The translations under genes and the position numbers were made by a program. Source: an uncultured Novosphingobium sp. (lineage in GTDB: Bacteria; Pseudomonadota; Alphaproteobacteria; Sphingomonadales; Sphingomonadaceae). Taken from it: a stretch of 11,401 bases of DNA. The DNA lies in assembly GCA_938005655.1 (NCBI GenBank), contig CALLNA010000066.1:1-11401 (forward strand). The letters run 5' to 3'. Under the pieces are notes generated by a model, which had not been told where the DNA came from, made no database searches, and was given only the letters and a program-made list of their open reading frames with translations. Positions 7,628 to 11,401 of this stretch are shown here, piece by piece (within the stretch, counting starts at the first letter, position 1; each line of letters starts with the position of its first letter).

Positions 7628-7687
7628 TTTATGTAATATATATATTTTTTACAAAATCGAATGGTTTCGCGTGGCCAAGTCCATGCC

Positions 7688-7706
7688 AAGAGAGATGTCT
7701 CTTTTT
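7688..7706 (+). repeat. 6-bp hairpin followed by a short T-run
   Basis: AAGAGA and TCTCTT pair around a GATG loop and are followed by three further T residues on the plus strand. No plus-strand gene ends here, so a terminator role has no obvious client; on the minus strand it would be a weak hairpin in the receptor leader. Confidence 0.25.
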
Positions 7707-7773
7707 GGAAAACTGGAGGATATGGATCGAAAGTCGGCGACGGCTCGCCCACGGCCGAGATACACCTAAATTT

Positions 7774-7797
7774 GGCTATAAAGCCATCTCTATAGCC
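7774..7797 (-). terminator. Hairpin immediately after the DUF1552 gene, possible weak terminator
   Basis: GGCTATA (minus strand 7797-7791) and TATAGCC (7780-7774) form a perfect 7-bp stem around a 10-base loop, one base after the DUF1552 stop codon. AAATTT follows rather than a run of T, so it is not a standard intrinsic terminator. It marks the likely end of the DUF1592/DUF1552 operon, or could attenuate read-through into the receptor gene. Confidence 0.4.
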
Positions 7798-7798
7798 A

Positions 7799-9145
7799 TC
7801 AGGTAACTTCAGAGATGGCGCGCGAGGTCGCGTTGGCGCCGGTCCCCCAGGAGCCGACCGGCATCCCCAACGCCTGCTGGATGGTGAGGCCCACCCGCGA
7901 GGTCGTGTCGCCCTTGCCGCTGATGTGCTGGCCCTGCTTCCACTTGCCGCCCGCCGTCCCGGCGACGATCATCGGCAGCGATTCCAGCGTGTGCAGCTTG
8001 GCGAGGTTGCTTTCCGACAGGCCGAGGATCAGCGAATGGTCGAGCAGGGTGCCCGTCCCTTCCCGGACCGCCTCCATCTTCCGCAGCAGGCTCGCGAAGA
8101 CGTCCATGCTCTGTTCGAGGAAATAGGTCGCCTCGACCTGGTAGCCGAGCTTGGGATCGATCGGCTCCTCATGGGTCAGCTCGTGCAGCGCCACCGACTG
8201 CCCGGCCTTGCGCAGGTTCGACACGGCGGCCGATAGCGCGACGTGGAACACGCGCGTCTGGTTGCAGGCCAGCGCCATGACCATCAGGTCGGTCAGCCGG
8301 TCATGCATCTTCGTCGCGTCCTCCCAGGTCGTGCCCAGCTCGACGGCGGCGGGCGCCTTGGGGATCGCGCAGGCTTCGGCCGGCGCGGGCGGCTGGAGCT
8401 GCACCGCGAGCTGCTGCTCGACCTCGCGCACCGAGGTGAAATACTGGTCCAGCCGCGCCCGGTCGGCGGCGCCGACGCCGCGCATCAGCTCGTCGCGGCT
8501 GTCCTTCACGGAGGAGAGCACGCTCTGTTGCAGCATGATTCCCGGGTCGGGCGTGAACTTGCCGGAATTCGGGTCCTGGAACTCGGGGCCGAACAGGCGC
8601 TTGTAGAGCGCGACGGGATCGACCTCGCTCGAATTCACCGTATTGCCCGCGCGCATCGAGTAGCTGACGCTCGACTGGCCGGTGCAGGCGACCTGGAGCG
8701 ACTTGAAGCGAGTGCCCGCGGCGATGTGGTCGGCGACCAGGCAGTCGAGCGTGGGCGCCAGCGAGGTCCCGACGCCGTTGCCGCCCCGGTTCGGCGTCGT
8801 GCCGGTGAGCGCGCCCATGATCCCCGACCAGTGGGTCAGGTTCGGCTGGCCGTCGAGGATCACGTTGAAGCCCGAGAACACCGTGACCCGCTCCTTGAAC
8901 GGCGCCAGCGCCTTGGTCTCGGTCTTGAAGGCGAAATCCTTGCCGACCTGATCGGGGTAGAAGCGCTTCTCGTTGATGCCGCAGCCCCAGAACCAGGTGC
9001 CGAAGCGCGTCGGGATCGGGGCGCCGGTCGCCGCCAGGGCCTCGCCGTTGCCGTCGAGGAAGCAGTCGAGGAACGGCAGGGCCACCGTGACCGCAGCGCC
9101 GTTCACGGCTCCCCTGAGGACGTTGCGCCTGTTCCAGCGTGACAT
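7799..9145 (-). CDS. DUF1552 (HXXSHH-family) protein with Tat export signal
   Basis: A 448-residue protein of the DUF1552 family, which is typically encoded next to DUF1592-type cytochromes and has no established biochemical role. The N-terminus MSRWNRRNVLRGAVNGAAVT followed by VALPFLD is a twin-arginine signal (Arg6-Arg7), so the protein should be exported folded, possibly with a cofactor. The core follows family order: FGTWFWGCGINEKRFYP (48-64), FSGFN (90-94), THWSG (104-108), LLDHSLILGLSESN (367-380), LPMIVAG (390-396) and a C-terminal GMPVGSWG (427-434). Where the family's HxxSHH motif is expected, this protein reads H321-E-L-T-H325-E-E, so part of the motif is changed. AGGAG (9157-9153) lies seven bases before the ATG. 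It starts 19 bp after the DUF1592 gene ends and is the last gene of that operon. Confidence 0.9.
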   Translation of the reverse strand: MSRWNRRNVLRGAVNGAAVTVALPFLDCFLDGNGEALAATGAPIPTRFGTWFWGCGINEKRFYPDQVGKDFAFKTETKALAPFKERVTVFSGFNVILDGQPNLTHWSGIMGALTGTTPNRGGNGVGTSLAPTLDCLVADHIAAGTRFKSLQVACTGQSSVSYSMRAGNTVNSSEVDPVALYKRLFGPEFQDPNSGKFTPDPGIMLQQSVLSSVKDSRDELMRGVGAADRARLDQYFTSVREVEQQLAVQLQPPAPAEACAIPKAPAAVELGTTWEDATKMHDRLTDLMVMALACNQTRVFHVALSAAVSNLRKAGQSVALHELTHEEPIDPKLGYQVEATYFLEQSMDVFASLLRKMEAVREGTGTLLDHSLILGLSESNLAKLHTLESLPMIVAGTAGGKWKQGQHISGKGDTTSRVGLTIQQALGMPVGSWGTGANATSRAISEVT

Positions 9146-9164
9146 GGGTCTTCTCCTGTCGAAA

Positions 9165-10826
9165 TCAGTTCAATGCGAGCGTCGCCGGCGCGACCGCCTG
9201 GAAGGTCGGGCTGGTCGCCACGGCCCGCAGCAGGCCGCGGAAGCGGTAGCCGTCCTGGGCGAAGCGCGTGTTGAGCGCGTCGAGCCATAGCTCCTCGCCC
9301 GGGCTGAGCTTGCGCCCGACGCCGTATTCGACGACGCGCTGGACGACGCAGGCGGAAGCCGCCGGACTGTTCCGCAGCAGGCCCGTCAGCTCGATCGCGT
9401 TGCGGTAGGCGGCGCCGTCGAGCTTGCCGCTGGCGTCGATCGTCACGCCGTTCTCCTGGGCGCGGAAGGCGCCGACCGGCGAATAGTTCTCCAGCGCCAG
9501 GCCGATCGGATCAGTGATCTTGTGGCAGCCCGCGCAGACCGGGTTCTCCTGATGCGCGGCGAGCCGCTCGCGCGCGGTCTTGTGCAGCGGGTCGTTCACG
9601 TCCTGGACGAGGTTGAAGTTGACGTTGGCGGGCGGCGGCGGAACCGGCTGGCACAGGAAGTTCTGGCGCACCATCATGCCGCGGATCGTCGGCGAGCTGC
9701 GCCCTTCGTGCGAAGGGTCGAGCATCAGGAACGCCGGCAGGGTGAGCAGCCCCGCATGGGGAGACCCGGCAGGGAAGGTATAGGGCATCCACCCGTTGAA
9801 GCCCCGCGCGTCGACCGGCACGCCGTACAGCGCGCCGAGCGAGCGGGTCAGGAAGGTCTTCCGCGTGGTGTAGAGGTCGCGGTAGTCGCCGTTCTGCACC
9901 AGCAGGTGGTCGACGATCGTCCGCAGGCTCTGCTCCTGCGCGTCGTTGCGCAGTTGCGGATTGAAGATCGGATAGATCTGCGCGTCCTTCGACAGCCCCG
10001 CGAACTGGTCATAGGCCAGCATGTCGGAGAAGAAGGCCCGCACGCCCTGCTCCAGCCGGGGCGAGGCCATCATCCGGTCGACCTGGCGCTCCAGCCCCTG
10101 CGGCGTGCGCAGCGAGCCGTCGGCAGCGGCGTCCAGCAGCGCCTCGTCGGGCGGCGCGTCCCACAGCAGGAAGCTGATCCGCGTCGCCAGCGAATAGGCG
10201 TCGAGGCGCTGCCCCCCGGCCGGATCGGCCTCGACCGCCTCCATCCGGAAGACGAAGGCCGGCGAGACCAGCAGCGAGGACAAGCCCGCGCCGACCCCCG
10301 TGTAGAAGCTGCCCGAGCTTGCCGCAGCCCGGCGCGACAGCGCGATCGCGGCGGCGGCCTCGCCGTTCGTCAGGGGCCGGCCGAACAGCAGGCGGCCGTA
10401 CTTGGCAAGGAACCCGCGCGCGCAAGGCTCGTCGAAGGCGGCCGGCGTCGCGGGCGCGCATTGCAGGTATCGGGCGCGGTGCGCCTCGTCCAGCACCGCC
10501 GCCGAGATCTCGCGCGCCCGCAGCGCGTACTGCTCCAGGCCGCCCGGGGTGACGACCACGTGCGACTGGCCGATCGCCAGCAGCCCGTCCTCGCGGACCG
10601 GCGGCTCGAACCGGCCGGGCACGGCGATCTCGGCGCCGAAGATCTGCGCGATCGAGCGTTTGTACTGATCCTCGCTGAGCCGGCGGAACGTCGCCGGCCC
10701 GGCCTGGGACACCGGCTCGGCCACGGCGCCGATGTCGTGGGTCACGGCCAGGCCGGCCGCCGCGACGGCAAGGGCGCAGGCGGCGAGGCCCGGCCGGAAG
10801 ATGCGTTTGTGCGATTGTTTGGTCAT
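9165..10826 (-). CDS. DUF1592-family protein (DUF1587/1595/1592/1588/1585) with one c-type haem site
   Basis: A 553-residue exported protein of the planctomycete-type cytochrome family. Residues 8-31 are a hydrophobic signal peptide or anchor. Segments follow family order: FRRLSEDQYKRSIAQIFG (47-64; DUF1587-like), ARGFLAKYGRLLFGRPLT (136-153; DUF1595-like), SLLVSPAFVFRME (184-196) to FFSDMLAYDQF (265-275; DUF1592), HEGRSSPTIRGMMVRQNFLC (373-392) to CAGCHKITDPIG (431-442; DUF1588) and ACVVQRVVEYGVGRKLSPGE to TSPTF (492-542; DUF1585). CAGCH (431-435) is the only CxxCH, so one covalent haem c is expected in the periplasm. The start is the ATG at 10826, five bases after the preceding gene stops; the frame stays open to 11066, but that part overlaps the upstream gene and lacks a signal peptide at its head. 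Function is unknown; electron transfer or oxidation of an organic substrate is inferred. Confidence 0.92.
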   Translation of the reverse strand: MTKQSHKRIFRPGLAACALAVAAAGLAVTHDIGAVAEPVSQAGPATFRRLSEDQYKRSIAQIFGAEIAVPGRFEPPVREDGLLAIGQSHVVVTPGGLEQYALRAREISAAVLDEAHRARYLQCAPATPAAFDEPCARGFLAKYGRLLFGRPLTNGEAAAAIALSRRAAASSGSFYTGVGAGLSSLLVSPAFVFRMEAVEADPAGGQRLDAYSLATRISFLLWDAPPDEALLDAAADGSLRTPQGLERQVDRMMASPRLEQGVRAFFSDMLAYDQFAGLSKDAQIYPIFNPQLRNDAQEQSLRTIVDHLLVQNGDYRDLYTTRKTFLTRSLGALYGVPVDARGFNGWMPYTFPAGSPHAGLLTLPAFLMLDPSHEGRSSPTIRGMMVRQNFLCQPVPPPPANVNFNLVQDVNDPLHKTARERLAAHQENPVCAGCHKITDPIGLALENYSPVGAFRAQENGVTIDASGKLDGAAYRNAIELTGLLRNSPAASACVVQRVVEYGVGRKLSPGEELWLDALNTRFAQDGYRFRGLLRAVATSPTFQAVAPATLALN

Positions 10827-10831
10827 GTCAT

Positions 10832-11401
10832 TCACCGGGAGGTCCTGCCCGTCGATCCGGCGCGCGCGGTCGCGGTGCCGGACGGGGTAGCGGGCGTGAT
10901 GAAGGCGGGCACGGTATCGATCTCGAGGATCGTCGAGATGCCGTTGTATTCGCCCGTGACCGGGTCCCTGAGCCCGTCCGCGTTGCGCTTCAGCGAATAG
11001 TAGACGCCCGGCGCCTGGAAGCCGAACAGGCCCTCGGAATAGCCGCTGTAGGCCAGCCTGCGCCAATCCTGATAGCCGCCGAGGTAGCCCTTGACCGAGC
11101 CGTCGGGCTGGGGCTCCAGCCGGACCTGCGCCTTGTAGAGCGTCGTCACCGTGCCCTGGCCGGGGTTGAAGTCGAACTGCGGCACGGGGTCGGTCGTGAT
11201 CACGCCGTCCTTGATCCGCCCGCGCAGGCGGACGTTGAACAGCGCGAAATCCGGGTTGTCGGTGGTGCGGAACGAATAGCCGGGGATGAAGGTCTGCCCC
11301 CCGTTGTCGCGGATCGGCTTGTCCATCGAATGGATGAACGAGACGTAGACCAGGCTGTCGTTCCGCTCGTCATCGATGTCGCTGACCTCGATGATCGTGG
11401 T
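10832..11401 (-). CDS. Protein of unknown function, C-terminal part (cut by window edge)
   Basis: The frame is open from the window edge to the stop at 10832, giving the last 189 residues; an internal ATG at 11326 is not the start, because coding-like sequence continues upstream of it (VSDIDDERNDSLVYVSFIHS). The visible part is rich in Gly, Tyr, Asp and alternating hydrophobics (FALFNVRLRGRIKDG, GSVKGYLGGYQDWRRLAYSG), suggesting a secreted beta-rich domain. The tail (about 25 residues) is low-complexity Pro/Thr/Ser/Ala. No CxxCH or other catalytic motif is seen here, and I do not recognise the family. Its stop is 5 bp from the DUF1592 start, so translation is probably coupled and the product likely works with the cytochrome/DUF1552 pair. 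Confidence 0.8.
   Translation of the reverse strand, partial: TTIIEVSDIDDERNDSLVYVSFIHSMDKPIRDNGGQTFIPGYSFRTTDNPDFALFNVRLRGRIKDGVITTDPVPQFDFNPGQGTVTTLYKAQVRLEPQPDGSVKGYLGGYQDWRRLAYSGYSEGLFGFQAPGVYYSLKRNADGLRDPVTGEYNGISTILEIDTVPAFITPATPSGTATARAGSTGRTSR

Larger units (their letters stand above)
7474..7798 (-). promoter_or_regulatory. AT-rich leader/promoter region of the TonB receptor gene
   Basis: This stretch of about 325 bases holds no convincing gene on either strand. From about 7495 to 7735 it is strongly AT-rich, unlike all flanking DNA. It contains an A/T run with the 12-bp palindrome AATATATATATT (7635-7646) inside TGTAA-N12-TTACA (7632-7653), a perfect dyad at 7612-7627, and five AATCA/TGATT elements between 7503 and 7627. 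The receptor promoter should lie here, but no -35/-10 pair stands out among the many AT hexamers. Regulator operators are also likely. Confidence 0.6.

Noticed and set aside
7649..7684. 11-codon minus-strand frame in the receptor leader
   Set aside because: No Shine-Dalgarno site and no run of regulatory codons that would suggest attenuation.
7474..7798. Mobile-element or prophage boundary at the AT-rich island
   Set aside because: No terminal repeats, integrase, transposase or tRNA was found, and a promoter region explains the composition adequately.
9522..11000. Plus-strand open frame of about 490 codons opposite the DUF1592 gene
   Set aside because: Low-complexity Arg/Gln/Val-rich product without recognisable motifs; it is antisense to a clear haem-protein gene.
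10827..11066. 80-codon N-terminal extension of the DUF1592 protein
   Set aside because: This part overlaps the preceding gene in another frame and reads as low-complexity; the signal peptide starts right after the ATG at 10826.

Overview
The window comes from a high-GC Gram-negative bacterium, most likely an alphaproteobacterium of the Sphingomonadales. The grounds are GC-rich codon use throughout, a large TonB-dependent receptor of the type abundant in sphingomonads, a MelB-type symporter and FadR-like GntR regulator beside it, and a paired DUF1592/DUF1552 operon. The taxonomic call is inference from family make-up. All genes lie on the minus strand, so transcription runs from high to low coordinates.

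Right part (11401 to 7799): three tightly spaced genes form an apparent operon. They are a protein of unknown function cut by the window edge, a DUF1592-family protein with one c-type haem motif, and a DUF1552 protein with a twin-arginine export signal. Gaps are 5 and 19 bp. All visible members appear to act outside the cytoplasm.

Middle (7798 to 3431): an AT-rich leader of about 325 bp without a convincing gene precedes a 934-residue TonB-dependent receptor. A 114-residue secreted protein and a GntR-type regulator follow. Left-middle (3302 to 604): a 12-helix GPH-family cation symporter and a group A flavin monooxygenase. Read together, these genes look like an uptake and oxidation locus: outer-membrane import, periplasmic redox chemistry, inner-membrane symport, cytoplasmic hydroxylation and a ligand-sensing regulator. 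The substrate cannot be read from the sequence.

Left edge (528 to 1): a separate unit. A well-preserved fluoride riboswitch (crcB motif) lies just upstream of the start of a CLC-type protein whose filter motifs match the fluoride/proton antiporter subfamily (CLC-F). The 3' strand of the aptamer can pair with the entire Shine-Dalgarno region, which predicts translational control that fluoride switches on. A plausible promoter places the transcript start at the first aptamer base.

No tRNA, rRNA, insertion sequence, CRISPR array or replication origin was seen.
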